Assembly: GCF_003955735.1 (NCBI RefSeq)
Contig: NZ_CP034464.1
Location: 3,224,001 to 3,288,000 of the forward strand
Direction of reading: 5' to 3'
Source: Undibacterium parvum
Lineage (GTDB): Bacteria > Pseudomonadota > Gammaproteobacteria > Burkholderiales > Burkholderiaceae_D
Length of the DNA: 64,000 nt
The notes under the pieces are model-generated. The model searched no databases, was not told where the DNA came from, and was given only the letters and a program-made list of their open reading frames with translations. This document shows, piece by piece, positions 16,557 to 25,373 of the stretch. The first letter of the stretch is position 1; each line of letters begins with the position of its first letter. The translations under genes and the position numbers were made by a program.

Positions 16557-17312
16557 ATGTTAAACACTTCGAGAAAATCCATTATGAAAAACCACAGTCT
16601 TGAGACTAACCCGCAATTGTATGCACGCCTTGCTGGTGCTTTGTATCTGGCGGTAATCGCCCTCGGTATTTTTGCCGAGGCTTACGTGCTCAATCATTTT
16701 CGTTCTGCCGCTGACGTCGCAAGCTTAGCCAAGAATATTCTTGCGGAGCCCATCCTCTGGAATCTGGGCGCATTCGCCAATTTACTACTCGTGTTGTGCG
16801 CGACTGCTCTATCGTGGCTGCTGTATCTATTGCTGCGGCCGGTTAACCGCAATCTGATGTTGCTCGCTGCCTTCTTTAATATAGTCTCACTGGCAGTTGA
16901 AACCCTTAGCAAGCTATTTCAGCTGATGGTTAAACCTATCTTGACCAGCACCAGTATGGCGAAAGCCTTTGAACCAGGGCAATTACACGCTTTGGTAAAT
17001 TTTGCTTTAAGGTCGCATGATATCGCCTTCAATGTGGCACTGATTTTTTTTGGTGCTGCCTGCATCCTGTATGGCCAGTTGATTTTTAAATCCGGCTATT
17101 TACCTAAGTTTGTCGGGGTCTTAATGCAAATTGGCGGGGTCAGTTATTTGATTGCCTGTTTCGCCGCCTTATTCGCTCCGGTGTTGTCGAATTTGATTAA
17201 CCCGGCTATTTTGGCACTGCCCCTGCTTGGAGAAGCTTCACTGTGTCTTTGGCTGCTAGTGAAGGGCGTCAATCTGAGCAAGTGGAATGATCTACACCGC
17301 TCAAAAAGCTAA
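16557..17312 (+). CDS. DUF4386 family membrane protein
   Basis: 251 aa with six or seven hydrophobic segments. The N-terminal LYARLAGALYLAVIALGIFA and the middle SHDIAFNVALIFFGAACILYG followed by KSGYLPKFVGVLMQIGGVSY are typical of DUF4386. Function unknown. ATG 16557 is the longest start; ATG 16584 (MKNHSLETN) matches the usual family beginning and may be the true one. It lies 62 nt after the small membrane protein and 16 nt before the esterase gene. Confidence 0.88.
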   Translation: MLNTSRKSIMKNHSLETNPQLYARLAGALYLAVIALGIFAEAYVLNHFRSAADVASLAKNILAEPILWNLGAFANLLLVLCATALSWLLYLLLRPVNRNLMLLAAFFNIVSLAVETLSKLFQLMVKPILTSTSMAKAFEPGQLHALVNFALRSHDIAFNVALIFFGAACILYGQLIFKSGYLPKFVGVLMQIGGVSYLIACFAALFAPVLSNLINPAILALPLLGEASLCLWLLVKGVNLSKWNDLHRSKS

Positions 17313-17328
17313 TCGAAAATAGGCAAAA

Positions 17329-18321
17329 ATGAGCCTCATCATGAAAAAACTGTTCACTTTTCTACGTTTCTGTTTGTACGGCTTACTCGCGCTGATTGCA
17401 CTGGGCGCTGCGCTGTTCTGGTATTTTGTTTATTCGCCTGACCCCGTAATTCCACAACTGTCTGGCAGCGTGAACAAGGCTTTTGTTGAGGTGGATGGAC
17501 TGAAACGCAGTTACCGAAGCTATCTCCCGCAAGGCTTAGCGAAAGGCGCGCCTTTGGTCATGGTGATGCATGGTTCAGGCCAAAATGGCGCGCAAATCCG
17601 ACTTGAAACTGGCTATGGTTTTGAGCGTCTGGCAGATCAATTTGGTTTTGCCGTGGTCTATCCGGATGCCCGCAGTTTCGATTGGAACGACTGCAGTAAA
17701 ACCGGGGACTTCAATTTTGAAGGTCGCGCGGTCGACGATGTTAAATTTCTGGGCGTGCTGGCCGATAAACTCATCGCCGACATCGGCATCGACAGCCGTC
17801 GCGTGTTTGCGACCGGCGTTTCATCTGGCGGTTTTATGGCTATCCGCCTGGCGCTTGAGGCCCCGACAAAATTTCGTGCTGTGGCAGCGGTGTCGGCCAA
17901 TTTGCCAAGCACAGAAAATTTTAAGTGCAAGCCGGTAGCGCAAGGCACTTCGGTCATGCTCATGAACGGGACTAAAGATCCTCTGGTGCCGTATGCGGGG
18001 GGCGAGTCTAGCCTGTTTGGCTTGTTCTTTAAGGGCGGCATGTTGCTTTCATCGCTTGCCTCGGCGGATTATTTTGCCGTGCAAAATAAACTCTCGGCCC
18101 CACCAGCGCTGTCCGCCGCGACTGCGGGTGGCGAGACCCAAGTCGAACGTGCCGTGTGGCGTGACGACAGCAAACTGGAAGTGGAACTGGTTACCATACA
18201 CGACGGTGGTCATGGTCTGCCACAAGCCTACTGGCGTCGTCCTAGATTATTAGGACCATCACCGATGACGCCAAATGGACCGGCATTGATCTGGGAATTC
18301 TTTGCACGTCAAAAGCCATGA
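17329..18321 (+). CDS. PHB-depolymerase/feruloyl-esterase-like hydrolase (LpqC family)
   Basis: 330 aa with an N-terminal membrane anchor or signal (FCLYGLLALIALGAALFWYF) and an esterase_phd-type alpha/beta-hydrolase domain. Visible elements: PLVMVMHGSGQNGAQI, VVYPDARSFDWNDC, RRVFATGVSSGGFMAIRLA (nucleophile Ser near residue 165), NGTKDPLVPYAGG for the acid, and DGGHGLPQ for the His. It would act outside the cytoplasm on ester polymers or aromatic esters. ATG 17341 (MKKLFTFLRF) is an alternative start. Confidence 0.88.
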   Translation: MSLIMKKLFTFLRFCLYGLLALIALGAALFWYFVYSPDPVIPQLSGSVNKAFVEVDGLKRSYRSYLPQGLAKGAPLVMVMHGSGQNGAQIRLETGYGFERLADQFGFAVVYPDARSFDWNDCSKTGDFNFEGRAVDDVKFLGVLADKLIADIGIDSRRVFATGVSSGGFMAIRLALEAPTKFRAVAAVSANLPSTENFKCKPVAQGTSVMLMNGTKDPLVPYAGGESSLFGLFFKGGMLLSSLASADYFAVQNKLSAPPALSAATAGGETQVERAVWRDDSKLEVELVTIHDGGHGLPQAYWRRPRLLGPSPMTPNGPALIWEFFARQKP

Positions 18322-18384
18322 GTAACAAGTTCAGGGGCTTGATCGATGACGATGCCGATGACGTAGTCGGGGCTTGTGTCGCTC

Positions 18385-18429
18385 AAAAATAAACCCGCAG
18401 CAGCGTTAGATCCAGTTTTTCCAAGCTAC
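18385..18429 (-). pseudogene. Scar resembling the 3' end of the neighbouring beta-barrel gene
   Basis: On the minus strand this reads LEKLDLTLLRVYF followed by TGA. The intact beta-barrel gene (19848-21128) contains LEKLDLAL and ends LRVYF, about 30 residues apart. TGGAAAAACTGGATCT and GCTGCGGGTTTA are shared at nucleotide level. It looks like a leftover of a duplicated gene end with an internal deletion, joined to half of repeat B. Confidence 0.5.
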
Positions 18430-18474
18430 TGTCTTCGGTGCTACGGCTGGCTGGAGCAATTTTGCGTAAGTCCT
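18430..18474. repeat. Family B element, half copy
   Basis: Reverse complement of the left half of element B: TGTCTTCGG at the left through CAATTTTGCGTAAGTCCT at the right. The other half is missing and the break adjoins the beta-barrel scar. Confidence 0.85.
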
Positions 18475-18486
18475 AAGGATTGCAAA

Positions 18487-19608
18487 TTAAAGCACACGCC
18501 GCGCACCTGGCAAACGCACGATTGCGGACGCTAAAGCAAAGCTGGCAGTCGCTGCAAGCACACCGGAAACTGCAAACTTAAGCAGGCTCGATGCCTCCCA
18601 CGGTTCGAGAATTAAGCCTATTGAAACCACAACAGGTGGGTGCAAGATAAACGCGCCATAAGCATAAGGTGCTAAGCGGCTCAAAATTGGTGCAGGATTT
18701 TTAGCTACACGGCAGCGCCATAACAGCATCAGGATGATGCCGCAGCCGACCATAGGCTCCCAGAACGCGTAAGCTGTGACTGGCAGAGTCCAGCCGCCGT
18801 GCATCTCGAATGGCTTCCCATCAAAAGCACCGCTCAATGCTGCATAGATAAATAGCGTGGGGATGCTCAATAAACTGATCCATCCCCATGGTACTGCGAG
18901 CTTTGCGTCTATCTGCTCCAGCAGACGTGCTGGTGCAGCGGCGCAACCGATGGCGAATAATAAAATATACGAAGAAAAATAGCCGATTTGCAGTAATCCA
19001 AATTCTTGCCCGGTTGGCACCCATAAGCGCAGTAGAAAGGCGCCTGCGCCCCAGATTAATACGATCGCCAATATGCTGGAATGACGCAAGGATCCGAGTT
19101 TAATTACCCACATGTGTTGGCCGATCAGCGTGCGTAGCAAGGCGTATATCGCGGAAAAAATCAGCATGGCATAAGCGAACCAGAGTGGGCCGATATTAAA
19201 CGTGAATCGTCCAATTAAAACACCCCAGTGTTCTAGCACACCTACGGTGTTGGACGGTTCCGATAGTGCAATTGTCAGTGGGCCGATAAAAAAACCATAC
19301 ACGAATACAGGCAGGCCCAGGCGGACTAATCGATCAATTCCAAAACGCCGCCAGCCCTTGCTATCGAATGAGCGTGGCGTGAAATAACCTGCCAGTAAAA
19401 AGAAAGTGCCCATAAAAAAAGACTGGTCAATCGCGCATAGCAGCGTGAGTAAAGCTTTCGCCATTGTCGAGCTAGCATCGTAGCGCAAATACCAGCCACC
19501 ATCACCACCAAACATAATCGCCGTGTGGTGCAGAATCACCAGTATCGTGAGCATGACGCGGATGCGATCAAGAAAATCGCTACGGTGTGGGGCCGGTATT
19601 TTTTCCAT
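18487..19608 (-). CDS. Acyltransferase family 3 membrane protein
   Basis: 373-aa integral membrane O-acyltransferase (Acyl_transf_3/OpgC-OafA-like) with about ten hydrophobic segments. Family signature at the N-terminus: RSDFLDRIRVMLTILVILHH with the catalytic-type His pair, followed by FFMGTFFLLAGYFTPRSF and the GWRRFGIDRLVRLGLPVFVY motif. It would transfer acyl groups to sugars, glucans or peptides at the inner membrane. No glycan genes adjoin, so the acceptor is unknown. Start ATG 19608 fits the family. Confidence 0.9.
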   Translation of the reverse strand: MEKIPAPHRSDFLDRIRVMLTILVILHHTAIMFGGDGGWYLRYDASSTMAKALLTLLCAIDQSFFMGTFFLLAGYFTPRSFDSKGWRRFGIDRLVRLGLPVFVYGFFIGPLTIALSEPSNTVGVLEHWGVLIGRFTFNIGPLWFAYAMLIFSAIYALLRTLIGQHMWVIKLGSLRHSSILAIVLIWGAGAFLLRLWVPTGQEFGLLQIGYFSSYILLFAIGCAAAPARLLEQIDAKLAVPWGWISLLSIPTLFIYAALSGAFDGKPFEMHGGWTLPVTAYAFWEPMVGCGIILMLLWRCRVAKNPAPILSRLAPYAYGAFILHPPVVVSIGLILEPWEASSLLKFAVSGVLAATASFALASAIVRLPGARRVL

Positions 19609-19847
19609 TCAGGTTCTTTCAAGGGCTTGCTTGCATTGGTGCTTACTACGTCTACTTCAGTATTTTCAACTCAAGTATTTCGGCTCAAGTATTTCACACC
19701 AAACCCATTATCACAAGCTTAAGTTTTATTGCCTATGCGCTAAAAACATAGTCGGGCTCCTAGTCCAATTTCTATGGCATTAATCCAGCATAACTCGTGT
19801 GTCAATAGTCGATGCATATGGCAGGCGCGCTACTGCTAAATGGGTGG

Positions 19848-21128
19848 TCAGAAGTAAACCCGCAGCTGCGCCTGCCAGCTATATTTTTGCAAGGCGGCAC
19901 CGTAGGCACTGCTGGCTTCGCCGCTGTTGCGCTGCCATTGCAAGGCCAGATCCAGTTTTTCCAGGTGGTAGCGCGCTTCTAGCCAATAGAGGCGACTGTG
20001 ATCGGCCAGGTTGAGCTTTTGCATGGCGCTCAGATCGAGATGCTGGAGTAGCGCATCCGGCCAACTGGCATACACAAAAACTTCTTGTCTGGTGGCTAGT
20101 TCTTGCTGGTTTTGCTGCCACTGCCGGTATTGCAGGTAGGGCAGTGGCGCGCCCTGTTTGATGCCCTTGCGCAATGCATCCCAAGCCTGATCATCGAGGG
20201 CGCTGCCGTTGTATTCATATTCTAATGTCAGCGAGAGCTTGTTGGCCGCGGTGTAGGTGATGCCGCTTGCCAGGCGATTGCGAAACACAGTATCGTCTTT
20301 GCCCTGCAAGGCTTGTGACAGCATGGAGCCGCTGCGTCCGCCTGAATATTCCAGATAAGCCACGCTGGCATCGTTTAGCAGGGCGCTCAGATTCATCCCG
20401 ATTTGTGGGTGAGTGTGGGCACCGCCCTGCAGCAGCCATTGCGGCGTCAACTGGCCAGCCATGCTGCTGGGCAGTTTTTGGCTGTAGGCGATTAGCCAGC
20501 GGTCTTGTGCGTTGGTAGCGCCGAGATCAGGATGGTAGCTGCCCGCATTGGCTTGCTGCGCTAGCTGGGGTGAGTACAGGGCTGTCAGCGAACCACTATC
20601 CCATAGCTGTTGGCCGCGCAGCATGACACTCCCCATGCGGTTTTTCTTTAGGCTGGAGGGATCGACCGATACTGCCGAACGTACCGCATAGTCGCGAAAA
20701 TAATCGCTGGGGTTATAGCCGCTGGCGGCACCATACGGGACGTTGATGCGTCCAGCGTCGAGCAGCTGATGCGCTTGTGGCTGCCAGCTTAGATAGGCGT
20801 CGCGGATGGTGTTGACGTCTTTATCTACGCTGGCTTGCCCAGGCTGCTGCTGCCGGTTGAGGTCGAGGCGGTCCGAGAACACGGCACGCCATTCTGGCGC
20901 GAAGCGTTGATCGAATTGCAGATCGAAGGATAGCCTTTGCCCGGCCAGTGTAGGGCCGTGTGGCGTTGCGGCTTGCCCTAGCGCGACTTCGACAAAGCTA
21001 TGCCAATCGCTGGCGCTGGCCACAGGTATTTGTGCCTGGTCGGCCAGTTGCAAGGCATCCAGATCATCCGAGCCTTGCGCCAGCGCCGAGCTCGTCGCTA
21101 AGGCTAGGCCTAAAAAGAAAGTGCGCAT
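19848..21128 (-). CDS. Predicted outer-membrane beta-barrel protein of the ABC/LolA-like operon
   Basis: 426 aa with a signal peptide (MRTFFLGLALATSSALAQG). The mature protein has alternating hydrophobic/aromatic strands and ends in Phe (WQAQLRVYF), a typical C-terminal beta-signal recognised by the BAM complex. Regions such as RLSFDLQFDQRFAPEWRAVF and DAYLSWQPQAHQLLDAGRIN resemble alginate-export or DUF1302-like porins. The frame extends to 21209, but ATG 21128 gives the signal peptide and lies 13 nt after the LolA-like gene stop. Last gene of a four-gene operon; the cargo is unknown. Confidence 0.82.
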   Translation of the reverse strand: MRTFFLGLALATSSALAQGSDDLDALQLADQAQIPVASASDWHSFVEVALGQAATPHGPTLAGQRLSFDLQFDQRFAPEWRAVFSDRLDLNRQQQPGQASVDKDVNTIRDAYLSWQPQAHQLLDAGRINVPYGAASGYNPSDYFRDYAVRSAVSVDPSSLKKNRMGSVMLRGQQLWDSGSLTALYSPQLAQQANAGSYHPDLGATNAQDRWLIAYSQKLPSSMAGQLTPQWLLQGGAHTHPQIGMNLSALLNDASVAYLEYSGGRSGSMLSQALQGKDDTVFRNRLASGITYTAANKLSLTLEYEYNGSALDDQAWDALRKGIKQGAPLPYLQYRQWQQNQQELATRQEVFVYASWPDALLQHLDLSAMQKLNLADHSRLYWLEARYHLEKLDLALQWQRNSGEASSAYGAALQKYSWQAQLRVYF

Positions 21129-21141
21129 GCTTTGCCTGGCC

Positions 21142-21933
21142 TTAGTCTGGCTTGAAGCGTGACAGATAATCGCGCTGCAACCAGGCGTCCGGTACTTCGC
21201 GCTTTGCATAGTCGGACAGGCGCAGCACGGTCACCCATTGCGGATCGAGGCCATCGATGATCACGGTTTCGGTAGGGCGTTCCTGCCCTAGTTGTTTTTG
21301 ATAATGTCTGAAATACGCGGTTTTCAAGAGGCGCGCGCTTTCGGTGTAATAGCGCGCCTTGATAGGGTGGTTATTGCTGCGATCTATCCACAGCTCGATA
21401 TGGTGGTAGGTGACATCGGGCGTGATCGCGGCCAGCGCCAGTTTGTAGCTTTGCTTGGTCTGGCGCTCGCCGTCCTGGGTCTCTTCTTCGGCGAGCAGGC
21501 TGGCCTGATAATCTTTGGCTAGATTCACCGTGACCACGTCACCATTGGCGGCTTGTCCTAACAGGCGTTGTTGCGGCGAGATGCGTATGCTGGCTTTATT
21601 GGCCGGGTCATAGAACCACAAGTCATTGCCGTTCTTGAGCATCAATTTATTCGCATCCCGTGCCGGTGCCACAAAGCGTATCAGGTTGCGAAATTGCCCG
21701 TTCTGAGTGTCGGCCTTGGAGTACACCGCCAGCGTGCTGCTATCGGTTTGTTTACCATTGCGATATTCGATCAGGGTCGTGGTGAGTCCGAAAGGGAAAT
21801 CGGGATTGCGCACCGCATCGCTGGCTGCCAGTATGCTTTGCGCATCTGGCGGGGCTGCCAGTGCCGAGCCTGAGGGAAGGGCTAGACTCAAACTCAAAGC
21901 TGCCATGGTAAAGAGTAATCTAAAATTTTTCAT
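21142..21933 (-). CDS. Outer-membrane lipoprotein-sorting-like (LolA-like) periplasmic protein
   Basis: 263 aa with a signal peptide (MKNFRLLFTMAALSLSLALP...ALA). It resembles the LolA-like family annotated as outer membrane lipoprotein-sorting proteins: FRNLIRFVAPARDANKLMLK, NDLWFYDPANKASIRISPQQ and HHIELWIDRSNNHPIKARYY. These proteins adopt the half-barrel that carries lipids or acylated cargo across the periplasm. It sits between an FtsX-type permease and an outer-membrane barrel, which fits a shuttle role (inference). Confidence 0.88.
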   Translation of the reverse strand: MKNFRLLFTMAALSLSLALPSGSALAAPPDAQSILAASDAVRNPDFPFGLTTTLIEYRNGKQTDSSTLAVYSKADTQNGQFRNLIRFVAPARDANKLMLKNGNDLWFYDPANKASIRISPQQRLLGQAANGDVVTVNLAKDYQASLLAEEETQDGERQTKQSYKLALAAITPDVTYHHIELWIDRSNNHPIKARYYTESARLLKTAYFRHYQKQLGQERPTETVIIDGLDPQWVTVLRLSDYAKREVPDAWLQRDYLSRFKPD

Positions 21934-21945
21934 GCTGAGTTCTTT

Positions 21946-23346
21946 CTAAACGTGACGCAGGGCATCAACTATCATCATTTTGGCGGCACGCTTGGCTGGC
22001 CACCAGGCAGAGATCACAGCCACCAGAAACAGACCTATGGCGCAGCCAAAAATCAGACCTAAATCACCCCAAATTCTGACCTTGAGCGGGTAGGCGTAGA
22101 CATAGCCAGGCGGGGTCCAGCTGAGTCCTGCATGGTTGATCAAAAAGGCGATCAGCAAAGCGATTAGCACGCCCAGGCTGGCACCGATCAAGCCCAGCAA
22201 CATGCCTTCGCAGACGAACAGGCTACGGATGCCGCCACGCCGCTGACCGATGGCGCGCAGGGTGCCGATCTCGGTGGTGCGCTCGACCACCGCCATGCTC
22301 ATGGTGTTGCCAACAGTAAACAAGACGATCACGCCTATCAGGGTGGCGATGAAGCCGAACACAGAATCAAAGAATTGTATGGTCTGGCCGTAAATTGGTG
22401 CCAGTTCTTCAAAGCCAAGTAATTCCATAGGTTCCTTAAAGCTTTTTGATATTTCCTTGAGACGTTCTCTGGCGATAGACATTTGCGCTGTATGTTGCAG
22501 CTGTATTTGTATTGCGGTTACCTGCGGGGCATCGGCGCCGAAGATCAGTCTTTGTGCCTGGGTTAAATGCATGACCATGTAGCTGTCGTCGAACTCTTTG
22601 AGGCCCCAGTTTTCTGCCTTGATGACGTTCAGGCTGGCGACGTTGGGCGCACCGTGCAGATTGGCTGCCAGCATTTCTATGCTGCTTGCGCTCTTGCTTA
22701 GCTCTGGTTGAGCTTCCAAGGCAGACAAGGCGGCGATGTCGTCCGCCAGCACAGCAGGCGCCGGGGAACTCTTGGCTGCAAGCGTGCTGGCAGGCTGAGC
22801 TTGACTGCAGTTGGCAACCTTGAGCGGGCCGCAGAGTTGCAGCATGCGCGCTACGCCTGTGCCTATCACCACCGCATCTTGGGCAGTGCCGGCCAGTGCG
22901 ATCTGCGGCGTGTAGCTGGCGCTGCCGTAATCGTCCCACAGGCGCATCTTGTTTTGATCATCGACCAGGATGCCACTGGCGATCACGTTTTTTGAAACCC
23001 CGGCAGAAAAATTGCCAGCGATGCCGCCCAGTTGCAGCTTGGGCGTGGCCATGAGCAACATCGGTGCCAGCACAGCATCTTGTTTGATCTGCTCTATCAT
23101 GCGCTGGTAGTCGGCGATACCATAGGCAGCTGGGTTGCCGCTGCCGTACAGGAAATAATCCTGGTGCTGGATTTGTAAATGACCATGCAATTGCACATAC
23201 CCTGTTTGCATTGCAAAAATCACGTTACGGCTATAGCCGCCAAATACCAGGATGGTGACCAGACCGATGATCATGGCTAACAAGGTGGTGAGTGAGCGAC
23301 GACGGTTGCGCAGTAAATTACGCAGGGCCAGAGATAGGGTCTTCAT
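21946..23346 (-). CDS. ABC transporter permease, FtsX/LolC-MacB type
   Basis: 466-aa inner-membrane protein. An N-terminal TM (LRNLLRNRRRSLTTLLAMII) is followed by a large periplasmic domain (residues about 45-310) and three C-terminal TMs in the FtsX arrangement (FFDSVFGFIATLIGVIVLFT, MLLGLIGASLGVLIALLIAF, LGLIFGCAIGLFLVAVISAW). The motif TTEIGTLRAIGQRRGGIRSLF is typical of the coupling helix. Such permeases do mechanotransmission rather than import. The start overlaps the ATPase stop (ATGA). Confidence 0.93.
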   Translation of the reverse strand: MKTLSLALRNLLRNRRRSLTTLLAMIIGLVTILVFGGYSRNVIFAMQTGYVQLHGHLQIQHQDYFLYGSGNPAAYGIADYQRMIEQIKQDAVLAPMLLMATPKLQLGGIAGNFSAGVSKNVIASGILVDDQNKMRLWDDYGSASYTPQIALAGTAQDAVVIGTGVARMLQLCGPLKVANCSQAQPASTLAAKSSPAPAVLADDIAALSALEAQPELSKSASSIEMLAANLHGAPNVASLNVIKAENWGLKEFDDSYMVMHLTQAQRLIFGADAPQVTAIQIQLQHTAQMSIARERLKEISKSFKEPMELLGFEELAPIYGQTIQFFDSVFGFIATLIGVIVLFTVGNTMSMAVVERTTEIGTLRAIGQRRGGIRSLFVCEGMLLGLIGASLGVLIALLIAFLINHAGLSWTPPGYVYAYPLKVRIWGDLGLIFGCAIGLFLVAVISAWWPAKRAAKMMIVDALRHV

Positions 23347-24059
23347 GCTGTGACTCCGGTGGCGCTAGTTTGATTGCCTTGTTCTATGTGCGTAATGCGG
23401 CCATCGCGGATAAAAATGGCGTCGTCGGCTTCGGCCTGTACTTGCGGATCGTGCGAGGAAAATACGAATGAGACAGCCAGATCACGCTGCATCTTGCGCA
23501 TCAAGGCGATGATGGCGGCGCCGGTCTGGCTATCCAGATTGGCAGTGGGCTCGTCGGCCAACACCAATTTTGGCGACGTCGCCAGGGCACGTGCTATCGC
23601 TACACGCTGACGCTGGCCGCCCGACAATTGGCCGGGCCGGTTTTGCGCTCTGTCTGATAAGCCGACGGCGTCTAGCATTGCCAGCACGCGTTGCTTGCGC
23701 TCGGCTGCCGGCATCTTGGTCAATAGCAGTGGATACTCGACATTTTCATACGCGCTCAGTACCTGCAGTAAGTTAAAATTTTGAAAGATGAAGCCCAAAT
23801 GCTGGGCGCGAAAATCCGATAAATCATCGTCTTCCATACTGTTGATATCTTGCCCCGCCACGTAGACCTTGCCCTGATCGGGCCGGTCTATACAGCCAAT
23901 CAGATTTAGCAGGGTGGTCTTGCCGCTGCCAGAGGGACCAGAAATCACGCTGAAGCAATTGGCACGGATTTCCAGATTGATGTCGCTTAAGGCCGGCACA
24001 GCGACCGTATCCATTTGGTAAATCTTGGCGACGTTTTTAAGAACTACAGGATTCATCAT
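23343..24059 (-). CDS. ABC transporter ATP-binding protein, LolD/MacB type
   Basis: 238 aa from ATG 24059 (ATG 24056 is equally possible; GGAG lies 3-6 nt upstream). Walker A GPSGSGKTTLL, the LolD/MacB-type FIFQNFNLLQVLSAYENVEY, signature QLSGGQRQRVAIARAL, Walker B LVLADEPTANLD and switch His SSHDPQV. It energises the adjacent FtsX-like permease. The start codon lies only 12 nt from the edge of repeat C, so the element forms the 5' leader of this operon. Confidence 0.94.
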   Translation of the reverse strand: MMNPVVLKNVAKIYQMDTVAVPALSDINLEIRANCFSVISGPSGSGKTTLLNLIGCIDRPDQGKVYVAGQDINSMEDDDLSDFRAQHLGFIFQNFNLLQVLSAYENVEYPLLLTKMPAAERKQRVLAMLDAVGLSDRAQNRPGQLSGGQRQRVAIARALATSPKLVLADEPTANLDSQTGAAIIALMRKMQRDLAVSFVFSSHDPQVQAEADDAIFIRDGRITHIEQGNQTSATGVTA

Positions 24060-24070
24060 GCTCTCCAAAA

Positions 24071-24192
24071 GGGAACTTCTAAAAACCCGTTAATCGGGAT
24101 GCAGCGCAAGGCGCAAACCGGAGCAATACGTCGGTATTGCGAGGATTTGCAACGCCGCGATGCGCCCGAGTATGGGGTTTTTAGAAGTTCCC
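24071..24192. repeat. MITE-like element C (122 bp)
   Basis: 18-bp perfect terminal inverted repeats GGGAACTTCTAAAAACCC and complement, flanked on both sides by AAAA (possible target duplication). The interior contains an inner palindrome CAATACgtcgGTATTG and GC-rich arms. It carries no ORF and occurs once in the window, immediately upstream of the ABC operon's first start codon. Confidence 0.88.
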
Positions 24193-24325
24193 AAAAGATA
24201 AAAATCGACCATTGATTGCTTTGCGCATTGCGTGCAATGTCTAGCTAGCTATCATTGGAGTAGATTCTAAAGAGACTTAAGCCTAGCTACTTGTATCGAT
24301 CTGTCAAATTTGTACCGAGCCGACA

Positions 24326-25168
24326 TCAGACCGGTAAAAATAATTTTTTGGTGTCTTGCTCACTGAGGCGGTATAGCCAATACGCAGGATCATCACTGGC
24401 AATTTTCTGTAACAGGGCGATCGGCGAGATGCCAGCCAGATCCAGATATTCTTTATGCATATGGGCTTGATCGTAATAACCGGAATCATGGGCGATGCGA
24501 GTTAAATCACCCCAGCCTACCGGCATACCGATAATGTGCAATAAGGACCAGCCAAAGCGCACCACCCTGCGGGCATCGCGCAAGTTGACTCCGAAGGCTT
24601 CGCGCATGCGCCGCTCTAGCTGGCGCTCGCCTATGCCAAAATATAGCGACAGGTCTAGCAGCGGAGAAAACATTTTTTGATGCGCAGCTAAAAACTGCGC
24701 ACCCATGCTGGGTTTTTTCTGGTGATCCAGGGTATCGAGTAAAAACTCTTGAAATAGGGCGACATAGTCAGCGATCTCACGCGGCTCATCCATGGCGGCC
24801 AGCAGAGTTTCGACACGTAGGGGATCGGTGACTTGCTGCATAGGCAGATAACTAGACAGTAGCGTGGCCGGGAAAATGCCGCTAGCCTGATGCAGCATGC
24901 CGGGGCGTATTCCGACCGAGATCGTGAGTGTCTTAGGCCCGGAAAATGAATGGGCCATTTGATTGAAGGGGCCGCGCAAAATGCAGCGCTGCATAGACAA
25001 TAGGCTGCCATCGGCTTGCTCCACTTGCACGCTGCCGCGTACCAATAGCATCACCGAGCTTGTTAAGCTCGCTGGGATGTAGGATTCGCAGTCATCCAGT
25101 TCCAGCACCAGGATATGCATGAGCAGCTTGGCTAGCTTGGGGTGGGGTGGAAATATCTGTATCGACAT
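24326..25168 (-). CDS. AraC family transcriptional regulator
   Basis: 280 aa. The N-terminal ~150 residues are a DUF6597/cupin-like sensing domain (ASLTSSVMLLVRGSVQVEQA); the C-terminal region holds the AraC helix-turn-helix pair (LDLSLYFGIGERQLERRMRE and DLTRIAHDSGYYDQAHMHKE). It is transcribed in the same direction as, and directly upstream of, the ABC/LolA-like/barrel operon, with element C between, so it is the obvious candidate regulator (inference). Confidence 0.9.
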   Translation of the reverse strand: MSIQIFPPHPKLAKLLMHILVLELDDCESYIPASLTSSVMLLVRGSVQVEQADGSLLSMQRCILRGPFNQMAHSFSGPKTLTISVGIRPGMLHQASGIFPATLLSSYLPMQQVTDPLRVETLLAAMDEPREIADYVALFQEFLLDTLDHQKKPSMGAQFLAAHQKMFSPLLDLSLYFGIGERQLERRMREAFGVNLRDARRVVRFGWSLLHIIGMPVGWGDLTRIAHDSGYYDQAHMHKEYLDLAGISPIALLQKIASDDPAYWLYRLSEQDTKKLFLPV

Positions 25169-25373
25169 GGTGGTGCCAGCGCTGCGCTAGTGGTGGAGTT
25201 GGGCTATTTTACCTAAGCGCTGCTGCACATGATAGGTTTGATTCAGCCAGCGTGGCTGCACCAAGCCCAAGCAAATTCAGCGCTAGCGCGTAAAATACGA
25301 TGTTTAAGATGTCGTCAGCCTTACTCAGCAGGCTGCGCACAGATTTTTATATTAGGAATAAGGTGGTAGCGCA

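Noticed and set aside
19671..19700. Short direct repeat CTCAAGTATTTC
   Set aside because: Only two copies of 12 bp in AT-rich spacer; no clear function and easily due to chance or slippage.
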